A stretch of DNA of 64,000 bases from positions 33,256-97,255 of the forward strand of contig CAJLWO010000003.1 of NCBI GenBank assembly GCA_905210435.1, read 5' to 3'. The DNA is from an uncultured Bacteroidales bacterium (GTDB lineage: Bacteria > Bacteroidota > Bacteroidia > Bacteroidales > Muribaculaceae). The notes under the pieces were generated by a model. The model was given only the letters and a program-made list of their open reading frames with translations. It ran no database searches and was not told where the DNA came from. A program made the position numbers and the translations under genes. Shown piece by piece: positions 52,717 to 60,979 of this stretch. Within the stretch, counting starts at the first letter, position 1; each line of letters begins with the position of its first letter.

Positions 52717-53748
52717 ATGAAAGCGATACTGATGAAAGCGGCAATAGCATTGGCAGCGGTGCCTTTCCTGTCGTCGTGTCATGAAAAGAAAGAGTCGACG
52801 GCTCCGGAGGTGATAAGAGTTGAAACCGCGGTAGCCGGCGAGTCAAACATGTCAACATCAAGAAATTATTCCGGCACGGTAGAGGAATCGAGTGGCACGG
52901 TGGCCAGTTTCACGGTGCCCGGCACGATACAGACCATGAATGTGTCGGCAGGCGACTTCGTAAAGAAAGGTCAGCTGATAGCCACGGTCGACGCCTCATC
53001 GCTAAGAAATGCATACGACATATCGAAAGCGGCGCTCGCCGAGGCGCAGGACGCCTACAACCGCATGAAGATGCTGCACGACGCCGGAGCAATAGCCGAT
53101 ATAAAGTGGGTGGAGATGGAGCAGATGCTCAAACAGGCTCAAAGCGCCGAGGCCATCGCCCGCAAGACGCTCAATGACGGCACGCTTTACGCTCCCATCT
53201 CGGGCTACGTGTCGGAGAAATTCATGGACGCGGGCATGACGGCCGCTCCGGGACTTCCAGTTGTCAAGATTGTCAATATCGACCCGGTCAAGGTGAATAT
53301 ATCGATACCGGAGAACGAGATTTCATCCATCCCGGCCGCCGGCGAGGCCGACATAACCGTTTCGGCGCTCGGCAACAAGAGATTCACCGGAAAAATCACC
53401 GAGAAAGGCGTATCGGCCAACCCCATCACACGCGCTTACGATGTGAAGATGACTGTCGATAATCCTGAGGGCGAACTGCTGCCGGGGATGATATGCGACG
53501 TGACCCTCAACACCGACTCCACGAGCCGCAGCCTTACCGTACCGCTCGATGCCGTGATGCTTGATTCCGACAACAGCCATTACGTATGGCTTGATTCGGC
53601 GGGCTATGCCATCAGACGCAATGTCGTGACGGGCGCGCTGACCGACGAAGGCATCGTAATAAACAGCGGCATAGCGCGCGGCGACACGCTGATTGTGAAA
53701 GGTCAGCAGAAGGTAAGCCGCAATTCGAGGATTACGGCGATAAAGTAA
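52717..53748 (+). CDS. RND efflux periplasmic adaptor (membrane fusion protein)
   Basis: I take the ATG at 52717 because it opens a lipoprotein signal (FLSSC, Cys21); an earlier start at 52630 adds 29 residues not typical of a signal. The 343-residue protein has the barrel-sandwich hybrid (VPGTIQTMNVSAGDFVKKGQLIATVD and LYAPISGYVSEKFMDAGM) split by a helical hairpin at about 110-155, then beta-barrel and C-terminal domains. It links the RND pump to the TolC-type channel encoded downstream. The pump gene starts 126 bases later, after a REP hairpin. Confidence 0.92.
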   Translation: MKAILMKAAIALAAVPFLSSCHEKKESTAPEVIRVETAVAGESNMSTSRNYSGTVEESSGTVASFTVPGTIQTMNVSAGDFVKKGQLIATVDASSLRNAYDISKAALAEAQDAYNRMKMLHDAGAIADIKWVEMEQMLKQAQSAEAIARKTLNDGTLYAPISGYVSEKFMDAGMTAAPGLPVVKIVNIDPVKVNISIPENEISSIPAAGEADITVSALGNKRFTGKITEKGVSANPITRAYDVKMTVDNPEGELLPGMICDVTLNTDSTSRSLTVPLDAVMLDSDNSHYVWLDSAGYAIRRNVVTGALTDEGIVINSGIARGDTLIVKGQQKVSRNSRITAIK

Positions 53749-53778
53749 GCGGGAGGGAAATAGCACGGGCCGAAATAG

Positions 53779-53812
53779 CACGGGGGCGAGACGCCCCCGC
53801 CCCACTCCCATT
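53779..53812. repeat. REP hairpin inside the efflux operon
   Basis: GGGGGCG (53782-53788), AGA, CGCCCCC (53792-53798), then GCCCCACTCCC. A short duplication (GAAATAGCACGGG twice, 53757-53783) precedes it. It separates adaptor from pump and could trim or stabilise the mRNA so that the two proteins are made in different amounts. Confidence 0.8.
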
Positions 53813-53874
53813 CCCGTTCCGCCGAGAGGAGAAGGATTAAGAAATGAATAAGTGATTATCAAAAAGATATAACA

Positions 53875-56800
53875 ATGAGTCCCCAGAGCAAGGGCGGCAT
53901 CGTGGCGTTCGGACTGCGTTACCGCAAATTAGTGATATTGATAGTGACCGTGCTTGTAGCGTTCGGTATCTTTGCCCTCGAGAAGATGGACAAGAACGAG
54001 TTTCCGAGCTTTACTGTCAGGGAGGGTCTTGTCGTGGCCGTATGCCCCGGCTCCAGCGCTACCCAGATGGAGAACGAGGTGCTCAAGCCGCTCGAGGACT
54101 TCATCTTCTCATACAAAGAGGTGGACAAGAGCAAGACGCACTCGCGATGCACGTCGGGAATGGCGATAGTGTTTGTGGAACTCGACGAGGATATCGACGA
54201 CACCACGCCGTTCTGGAACAAGTTTCAGATCGGCCTCGAGAAAGAGAAAATGTCGCTCCCGAAGAATGTGCTCGCAGTGGAGGCGCTGACCGACTTCGGC
54301 GACACCTCATCGCTGCTGATAGCCATATCGTCGGATGACAAGACATACCGCGAACTGGGCGATATAACCGACAATCTGCGCGACCTGCTGCGCACGGTGC
54401 CGTCGGTGGGACAGATGTCGGACTACGGAAAGCAAAAGGAACAGGTATCGATTTATGTGGACAACGAACGTCTCACCCACTACGGCATCAAGGCCAACAT
54501 GCTCGCGGCCACGATGCTGGCGCAGGGGTTCAGCACCACGGGAGGCGAAATCAAGGGGGCGGACTATACGTCGCCCATCTATGTGAGCCGCCCTGTCAAC
54601 TCGGTGCGCGATGTCGAGAACATGATAGTATTCTCCACACCCGACGGGTCGATAGTGAGAGTGAAGGATATAGCGCGCGTGGTCAAGGAGTATCCCGACC
54701 CGACAAGCTACATCACCAACAACGGCACCAAATCGCTGCTGCTGAGCGTGTCGATGAAAGACGGCAACAATATCGTGGAGATGGGCAAGCAGGTGCAGGA
54801 GAAACTGGATGAATTCCAGAAGACGCTTCCGGCCGATGTCAACGTGTTCAAAATCACCGACCAGCCTACGGTGGTAAGCTCGTCGGTCAATTACTTCCTG
54901 TCGGAGCTGCTGATAGCCATCGTGGCGGTGGTGGTAGTGATAATGCTGCTGCTTCCCATCAAGGTGGCGCTGATAGCTGCGGGTACGATACCTATCACGA
55001 TATTCATAGCCTTAGGCATATTCTATGCTCTCGGGATAGAGCTTAACACGGTGACGCTGGCGTGTCTGATTGTGTCGTTAGGCATGATTGTGGACAACTC
55101 GGTGGTAATCATCGACAACTATGTGGAACTGATTTCGGACGGCGTCGACCGCAAGACGGCGGCCTACCGTTCGGCGGTGGAATTTCTCAAGGCGATATTC
55201 TCGGCCACATGCGCCATATCGATTACATTCTTCCCGTTCCTGATAACGCTCAACGGCATGTTCCGCGACTTCATGAACGACTTCCCGTGGGCGATAACGA
55301 TAATACTGTTCGTGTCGCTGTGCATAGCCGAGATACTCGTGCCCTACCTCCAGTTCAAGCTCATCAAGAAACCGATATACAAGCTGGAGCAGGAAGCGGT
55401 GGCTTCGGGCAAGAAGAAATTCTCGTTTTTCGTCGTGCTCCAGAAGAGCTACAACAAACTGGCCGACCTGTGTTTCAGGTTCCCGACCGTGACGCTCATC
55501 GGCGGACTCGCATGCGTGGTTGTAGGCGCCTTGATATTTGTGAAACGCCCCATGAAGCTGATGCCGATAGCCGAACGCAACCAGTTTGCCGTCGAGATAT
55601 ACCTGCCTACGGGCACGCCGCTGGCAAGAACCGACGTGGTGGCCGACTCGCTCGCCAACATACTGAGAGGCGACAGCCGCGTAGTGTCGGTGTGCGTGTT
55701 CCACGGCTGCTCGTCGCCGCGGTTCCAGACCACTTACGCCCCGCAGGTAGGGGGTCCGAACTTCGCGCAGTTCATAGTCAACACCGTGAGCAATGACGCC
55801 ACCGAGGCGGTGCTCGACGACTACACCGACAAGTTCGAGTCATATTTCCCCGAGGCGTACTGCCGCTTCAAGCAGCTGAGCTACTCCAACGCCGACTACC
55901 CTATCGAGGTGAGAGTGACAGGCGACGACTTCAGGCAGCTCCAGGCAGTAGCCGACACGGTGCTGTCGCGGATGCGCCGCACCGACGGGCTGCGTCTCGT
56001 GCGCCCCAACACTTCTACCCCGCAGATAGGCACGATGGTGGAGACTAACGACCCGATAATGTCGCGACTGGGGCTCAACAGCCTGTTCGTCGAAGCCACA
56101 CTCGCCATGCGCTACAGCAGCGGGCTGCCCGTGGCTACGGTATGGGAGGGTGACTACGGCATGGACGTGGTGGTGAAGAGCGACAAGGCGAACCGTTCGG
56201 ACGTGAGCGAACTTACCAACGAGGAGGTCCCGGTGCTTGAGCTGGCAAGCGCGCCTGTGCACCAGTTCTCGGAAGTGGTGCCGGTATGGGACTACGGTCT
56301 CGTGGGCCACTATAACGGACAACCGACAATCACGCTGATAGCCGAGAACGAGCGCGGCACCAACGCGATGGCCGTGACCGAGCACCTGCAAAGCGTGCTC
56401 AAAGACGTGAACCTTCCCGAAGGGGTCAGCATAGAATACGGCGGCGAATACGAGAACACCGACGAGATACTGCCCCAGATACTCTCGGCGCTCGCTATCG
56501 CGGTAGTGATAATATTCTTCATCATACTGCTGCACTACAAGCAGGTGGCAGTATCAGTGATACTGCTCGTGTCGCTGCTGCTGTGCATACCCGGCGCCGC
56601 GTTCGGACTGTTTGTGATGGACGAGCCGATATCGCTGACATGTACGCTCGGCATCATATCGCTTATGGGTATCCTCGTGCGCAACGCAATCATCATGATT
56701 GACTATGCCGAGCAGCTGCAGGGGCAGGAGAACCTTGACAACAAGGCGGCTTCGATAGAATCGGCCAAACGCCGTATGCGCCCGATATTCCTGACCTCGG

Positions 56801-57159
56801 CCGCCGCCACGATGGGTGTGCTGCCTATGGTAATCTCGAACAGCGCGCTTTGGAAGCCGATGGGTACGGTCATCTTCTTCGGCACGCCGCTGACGATGGT
56901 GTTTACGCTGACCGTCATACCGGTGATGATGTGGAAGTTCTCGGGCAAGGCGAAACTTGACCCGCCCTACGGAGCGCCGACGCCCGACTTCGGCAACTCC
57001 TCGGCCCCGACATTCTACACCGGCAGCGATACCGGCGCGGTAGCGGGAATGCCGCAGGCCGCCGCGCAGACCACGGCCGCACAAGCTCCGGCTGTACAGG
57101 CACCGGCAACTGCGGGCGGCAACGAAACAGACAAAACAGATGAGACAACCAAGAAATGA
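53875..57159 (+). CDS. RND-family efflux transporter permease
   Basis: The protein has 1094 residues with the RND layout of twelve membrane helices and two large periplasmic loops. The N-terminus contains DKNEFPSFTVREGLVVAVCPGSSATQMENEV in pieces typical of the AcrB/HAE family. TM4 contains the proton-relay Asp in LGMIVDNSVVIID, and the second half has LMGILVRNAIIMIDYAEQ. It pumps small molecules out using the proton gradient; substrates are unknown. The last ~70 residues are a Pro/Ala/Thr-rich tail not usual in the family. Its stop overlaps the start of the TolC-type gene by 4 nt. Confidence 0.95.
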   Translation: MSPQSKGGIVAFGLRYRKLVILIVTVLVAFGIFALEKMDKNEFPSFTVREGLVVAVCPGSSATQMENEVLKPLEDFIFSYKEVDKSKTHSRCTSGMAIVFVELDEDIDDTTPFWNKFQIGLEKEKMSLPKNVLAVEALTDFGDTSSLLIAISSDDKTYRELGDITDNLRDLLRTVPSVGQMSDYGKQKEQVSIYVDNERLTHYGIKANMLAATMLAQGFSTTGGEIKGADYTSPIYVSRPVNSVRDVENMIVFSTPDGSIVRVKDIARVVKEYPDPTSYITNNGTKSLLLSVSMKDGNNIVEMGKQVQEKLDEFQKTLPADVNVFKITDQPTVVSSSVNYFLSELLIAIVAVVVVIMLLLPIKVALIAAGTIPITIFIALGIFYALGIELNTVTLACLIVSLGMIVDNSVVIIDNYVELISDGVDRKTAAYRSAVEFLKAIFSATCAISITFFPFLITLNGMFRDFMNDFPWAITIILFVSLCIAEILVPYLQFKLIKKPIYKLEQEAVASGKKKFSFFVVLQKSYNKLADLCFRFPTVTLIGGLACVVVGALIFVKRPMKLMPIAERNQFAVEIYLPTGTPLARTDVVADSLANILRGDSRVVSVCVFHGCSSPRFQTTYAPQVGGPNFAQFIVNTVSNDATEAVLDDYTDKFESYFPEAYCRFKQLSYSNADYPIEVRVTGDDFRQLQAVADTVLSRMRRTDGLRLVRPNTSTPQIGTMVETNDPIMSRLGLNSLFVEATLAMRYSSGLPVATVWEGDYGMDVVVKSDKANRSDVSELTNEEVPVLELASAPVHQFSEVVPVWDYGLVGHYNGQPTITLIAENERGTNAMAVTEHLQSVLKDVNLPEGVSIEYGGEYENTDEILPQILSALAIAVVIIFFIILLHYKQVAVSVILLVSLLLCIPGAAFGLFVMDEPISLTCTLGIISLMGILVRNAIIMIDYAEQLQGQENLDNKAASIESAKRRMRPIFLTSAAATMGVLPMVISNSALWKPMGTVIFFGTPLTMVFTLTVIPVMMWKFSGKAKLDPPYGAPTPDFGNSSAPTFYTGSDTGAVAGMPQAAAQTTAAQAPAVQAPATAGGNETDKTDETTKK

Positions 57160-58478
57160 TTCCTACGATTATGAAACGTCTGTCAATAACACTTACAGCG
57201 ATGCTGGCGCTGCTCGGCGCCACCGCGCAAAGCAATGAGGGCCCGTCGACGGAAACACGCTGGCTCACACTGGATGACTGCCGCGAGCTGGCAATAAAGA
57301 ACAATGCGAAAATCAGCGTGGCCGCGGGCAATGCCGAAGCTGCCGAGGAGATGCGCAAAGAGGCGTTCACCAAGTATTTTCCGACGGTAACTGCATCGGG
57401 AATGGCCTTCGCCGCCAACAAGCCGGTGGTTGACCTCGACATATTCAACATAGCTACACTGCAGATGATAAAGCGTGGCGTTAGCGCCAATGTCACGGCG
57501 GTGCAGCCGGTATTTGCCGGAGGACGCATAGTCAACGGCAACCGTCTGGCCGAAGTGGGCGCCGAGGCAGCCGTCCTCGAACGTCAGAACGCCGTGGACG
57601 ACGTGACGCTGACGGCCGAGAAATATTACTGGCAGCTGGTGACGCTGAAGTCGAAACGCCACACGCTCGAGGATGTGATAGCGCTTGTGGACACGCTCGA
57701 ATATCAGGTGGGGGTGGCTCTCAAAGCGGGGGTCACGACACGCAACGAACTGCTTAAGGTGCAGCTGCGCAAAAACGAGCTGCGCTCGACAATGGTCGAC
57801 CTTGACAACGGCATAGCGCTGTCGCGGCAACTATTGGCGCAATATATCGGTCTCGACGGTGACAGTATCGATATAGCCGAGAGCGAGACTCCTGAGGAGG
57901 TGCCGGCATTTCCGTCGGACATCTATATCGACCCTAACGCCGCCCTTGGCATGACTACCGACTACCACCTGCTGCAGAAGAAGGTGAAGGCGGCCGAACT
58001 CGAGGAGAAAATCGCAGTGGGTGAAAACCTGCCTACGGTAGGTGTCGGCGCCGGATATTTCTATGACGACATCATCAGCCAGAAGCATGGGTTCGGCGCG
58101 GTATTTGTCAGCGTATCGGTGCCTATCACATCATGGTGGGGCGGCTCGCACGCCATCAAACGGCGCAAGATAGAGTCGGCCAACGCCCGGAGGGAGATGG
58201 AAGACCTGTCGCAGATGCTGTGCATCAAGATGGTCAACGCATGGGACGACCTGACATCGGCGCACCGCAAGATGCAGATTGCCAAGGAGTCCATAGCCCA
58301 GTCGGCCGAGAATCTGCGCATGAACGAGAATTTCTTCCTCGCCGGAGTGAGCAACGTGACCGATCTGCTTGACGCCCAGGCGCTGTACCGCCAGAGCCTC
58401 GACCAATACACGGAGGCTTACGGGGCTTACTGCGTGGCGAGGGTGAGCTATCTGCAGGCCACGAACCAGAGCGAGTGA
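57156..58478 (+). CDS. TolC-family outer-membrane channel
   Basis: The protein has 440 residues with a signal peptide (MKRLSITLTAMLALLGATAQ when started at the inner ATG 57171). Two OEP-type repeats are visible: LTLDDCRELAIKNNAKISVAAGN at the N-terminus and the alpha-helical barrel segments with QVGVALKAGVTTRNELLKVQL and GVSNVTDLLDAQALYRQSLDQYTEAY. It is the exit duct for the pump above. The start at 57156 overlaps the pump stop; both starts are possible. Confidence 0.92.
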   Translation: MIPTIMKRLSITLTAMLALLGATAQSNEGPSTETRWLTLDDCRELAIKNNAKISVAAGNAEAAEEMRKEAFTKYFPTVTASGMAFAANKPVVDLDIFNIATLQMIKRGVSANVTAVQPVFAGGRIVNGNRLAEVGAEAAVLERQNAVDDVTLTAEKYYWQLVTLKSKRHTLEDVIALVDTLEYQVGVALKAGVTTRNELLKVQLRKNELRSTMVDLDNGIALSRQLLAQYIGLDGDSIDIAESETPEEVPAFPSDIYIDPNAALGMTTDYHLLQKKVKAAELEEKIAVGENLPTVGVGAGYFYDDIISQKHGFGAVFVSVSVPITSWWGGSHAIKRRKIESANARREMEDLSQMLCIKMVNAWDDLTSAHRKMQIAKESIAQSAENLRMNENFFLAGVSNVTDLLDAQALYRQSLDQYTEAYGAYCVARVSYLQATNQSE

Positions 58479-58482
58479 GCGG

Positions 58483-58536
58483 TAAGGTCATTAAGGTCGT
58501 TAAGGTCATTAAGGTCATTAGGGTCACTAAGGACTT
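58483..58536. repeat. 9-bp-period TAAGGTCAT array
   Basis: Six units (TAAGGTCAT, TAAGGTCGT, TAAGGTCAT, TAAGGTCAT, TAGGGTCAC, TAAGGACTT) begin four bases after the stop codon of the TolC-type gene. Read backwards it gives a false Met-Thr-Leu repeat frame. Confidence 0.8.
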
Positions 58537-58684
58537 TTTTGCAGGGCTTTGAGGATAAAAATAAAGGAAAAAGGGGGAGCATTGTGTGTTAAAATTTAGT
58601 ATATTTACGGAGTGATTTTAACATACAGTGCTTTCTTTTTATGGAGTTTCTACCGGAAGTAAAGGATTCAATTCTGAAATGCCG

Positions 58685-58712
58685 ACGGCTGCACCGGGGT
58701 GCAGCCCTACAT
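58685..58712. repeat. Single REP hairpin upstream of the kinase gene
   Basis: GGCTGCACC pairs with GGTGCAGCC, then CTACAT. It is one half of the hairpin pair found at 3081 and 8426. The 348-base spacer also has the 9-bp array and an AT-rich stretch with a TATATTTA box near 58600; no gene. Confidence 0.7.
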
Positions 58713-58826
58713 CAGAGGATGGAATCCACATAAGGGATGATGACGGCAGAAAGGTAAAAGGCCGCATAACCGGAAGGAAGTACCGCATTATGGATCTGAA
58801 CAATTAGAGAATAGAAAGGAAACGAT

Positions 58827-60494
58827 ATGAGTGCGCAACTGAAAGTTTTTTGTAAGAATATCAACAGATATATACCGTTTGAGGGGGGTGAGACACTGTC
58901 GGACATATTGAAGCGGATAGGAGGCGAGATACCGTTCACGCCGATATGCGCGCGTGTCAACAACAAGACCGAGGACCTGCAGTATGCGGTGTTCGCGCCA
59001 AAGCAGGTGGAATATCTTCCCGTGACGAGCGCGTCGGGAATGAGGGTGTACATACGCTCGCTGTGCATGATGCTCTACCGCGCTGTCGTGGAGTGCTATC
59101 CCGGCACGCGTCTCAACATATGCCACTCGATATCAAAAGGGTATTATTGCCGTCTCGACAATGTGGAAGTGAATGACGAGGTGGTGGAGAAGCTGCGCGC
59201 GGCGATGATACGCCTTGTGGAGCGCGACGTACCTTTCGAGCGGAAAGAACGGCTGACAGCCGATGTCAAGGAGATGTTCCGCGCGGAAGGTCTGGATGAC
59301 AAGGTGGAGCTACTGGACACTATCCATGAGCTTTATACGGTGTATTACCGTCTGGACGGAGTAATCGACACCTATTACGGCAATCTGGCGCCATCGACGG
59401 GATTTCTGCGATGCTTCGACCTGCGGCGGTATCATGACGGATTTCTGCTGTTGGGATGCGACCCCGTCGCACCCGACGTGCCGGCACAGCCTATCACGCA
59501 GGAAAAGATGTACAATGCATTCACGGAGTATGTGGCGTTCAACAATATCATAGGTATACGCAATGTCGGCGAGCTGAACAGGTCGACGGAGGAGAACCGT
59601 TCGGCCGAGCTGATAAATGTGGCCGAGGCGCTGCACGACAAGAAGATAGCGTCGATAGCCGACGAAATCAAACGCCGCTATGACGAAGGTGGCGCCCGCG
59701 TGGTGCTGATAGCGGGTCCGTCGTCGTCGGGCAAGACAACATTTACGAAGCGTCTGGCGATATATCTGCTGACCAATCTGCTGCAGCCCAAGATGATATC
59801 GCTCGACAACTATTTCGTCGACAGGGTGAATACACCGCGCGACGAGAGCGGCGACTATGACTACGAATCGCTCTATGCCCTTGACCTGCAACAGTTCAAC
59901 AGCGACCTGAAACGGCTCATAGCCGGCGAGGAGGTGGATATGCCTACTTACAGTTTCGAGCAGGGACAACGTCTCTACAAGGGGAACAAGCTAAAGCTGG
60001 GGGACAGGTCGATACTGCTCATCGAGGGTATACACGGCCTCAACCCTGAACTGACGTCGGAGATAGCCGACTGCATGAAATACAGGATATACGTGTCGGC
60101 TCTCACTACGCTTGCCATCGACGACCACAACTGGGTGCCGACGACCGACAACCGCCTGCTGCGCCGCATCATACGCGACCACAAGTACCGCGGCACATCG
60201 GCGATGGAGACGATAAGGCGCTGGCCGAGCGTGCGCCGCGGCGAGGAGCGGTGGATATTCCCGTATCAGGAAAATGCCGACTCGACGTTCAACTCGTCGC
60301 TTATATTCGAGCTTGGCGTGATGCGCGACTACGGCGAGACACTGCTGAAAAACTTCCCGCGCGACATGCCGGAATATGCCGAAGCGTACCGGCTGATGAA
60401 ATTCCTGAGCTATTTCGCGCCGATACCGGAGCGCGACATACCGCCGACATCGTTGCTCAGGGAATTCCTTGGCGGGTCATCGTTCCATTATTGA
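58827..60494 (+). CDS. Nucleoside (uridine) kinase with N-terminal TGS-like region
   Basis: The protein has 555 residues. The N-terminal ~70 residues are TGS-like (KVFCKNINRYIPFEGGETL), followed by a region resembling the second domain of threonyl-tRNA synthetase, where HSISKGYYC stands in the place of the editing-site histidines. The C-terminal domain is a uridine-kinase/phosphoribulokinase fold with Walker A GPSSSGKT at 297-304, MISLDNYFVDR, and LIEGIHGLNPELT. This architecture is widespread in Bacteroidota, Firmicutes and plants and is annotated as uridine kinase; the physiological substrate is uncertain. Confidence 0.88.
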   Translation: MSAQLKVFCKNINRYIPFEGGETLSDILKRIGGEIPFTPICARVNNKTEDLQYAVFAPKQVEYLPVTSASGMRVYIRSLCMMLYRAVVECYPGTRLNICHSISKGYYCRLDNVEVNDEVVEKLRAAMIRLVERDVPFERKERLTADVKEMFRAEGLDDKVELLDTIHELYTVYYRLDGVIDTYYGNLAPSTGFLRCFDLRRYHDGFLLLGCDPVAPDVPAQPITQEKMYNAFTEYVAFNNIIGIRNVGELNRSTEENRSAELINVAEALHDKKIASIADEIKRRYDEGGARVVLIAGPSSSGKTTFTKRLAIYLLTNLLQPKMISLDNYFVDRVNTPRDESGDYDYESLYALDLQQFNSDLKRLIAGEEVDMPTYSFEQGQRLYKGNKLKLGDRSILLIEGIHGLNPELTSEIADCMKYRIYVSALTTLAIDDHNWVPTTDNRLLRRIIRDHKYRGTSAMETIRRWPSVRRGEERWIFPYQENADSTFNSSLIFELGVMRDYGETLLKNFPRDMPEYAEAYRLMKFLSYFAPIPERDIPPTSLLREFLGGSSFHY

Positions 60495-60514
60495 CAATAT
60501 TGAAATTCCGTCAC

Positions 60515-60566
60515 ACAAGTCGGACGGGTCGGACATGTCAGACATGTCCGACCCGTCTGATTTGTG
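60515..60566. repeat. 9-bp-period GTCGGAC array after the kinase gene
   Basis: Units AAGTCGGAC, GGGTCGGAC, ATGTCAGAC, ATGTCCGAC, CCGTCTGAT run at nine bases and as a whole form an inverted repeat (ACAAGTCGGACGGG against CCCGTCTGATTTGT). It begins 20 bases after the stop. Confidence 0.78.
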
Positions 60567-60582
60567 AAACTTTGATGTAAGC

Positions 60583-60619
60583 CGGGGTGTTGGTTGAATA
60601 AAACGGGGTGTTGGTTGAA
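60583..60619. repeat. Two copies of CGGGGTGTTGGTTGAA
   Basis: The 16-base unit appears at 60583-60598 and 60604-60619, a period of 21 bases, directly after the 9-bp array. No function is suggested by the surroundings. Confidence 0.7.
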
Positions 60620-60669
60620 ATGTGGATGTTTGTGTCACTTTTTGGCGCATTTCCAATTAAACTTTTACT

Positions 60670-60677
60670 TAATTTTG
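60670..60677 (+). promoter_or_regulatory. -7 box for the outer-membrane beta-barrel gene
   Basis: TAATTTTG matches the consensus; a TTTG at 60641-60644 is 25 bases away, somewhat far. If used, the leader would be close to 300 nt and would include the hairpins at 60747-60862. Confidence 0.45.
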
Positions 60678-60746
60678 CAATCAATAAACACGGTTAACAA
60701 AAAATCATTCGAGTTTCGCAAGTATATAATGACCGTTGCAAGTTAC

Positions 60747-60862
60747 TGTAAATCGGCGTCACTACGGACGCCGGCGTGCGGGAATCATATCAGCCCCGCA
60801 CACCTACGCTCGCTTCGGTGTACGGGATTACTAATAATCGGCGTCTTACAGACGCCCGGTTG
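60747..60862. repeat. Cluster of four hairpins in the leader of the beta-barrel gene
   Basis: GGCGTC/GACGCC hairpins stand at both ends (about 60754-60771 and 60840-60856). Between them lie GTGCGGG/CCCGCAC and ACACC/GGTGT hairpins. The layout is symmetrical and compact and resembles a dispersed structured element more than a chance leader. After it, CTTGAATTAATCTTGTTGA(T/C)TT is repeated at 60885 and 60910. Confidence 0.6.
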
Positions 60863-60979
60863 CTTGCCCCAGACTTGAATTAATCTTGAATTAATCTTGT
60901 TGATTTAAACTTGAATTAATCTTGTTGACTTTAAGGTAAAAAACAAACTATTAACAGAATTCCAAAAAGTATCCCAAAG

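Noticed and set aside
58234..58527. Small frame starting with Met-Thr-Leu repeats
   Set aside because: The repeats come from the TAAGGTCAT DNA array read on the other strand, and the rest is antisense to the TolC-type gene.
58483..60566. 9-bp arrays considered as CRISPR
   Set aside because: Units are only nine bases with no spacers between them and no cas genes nearby.
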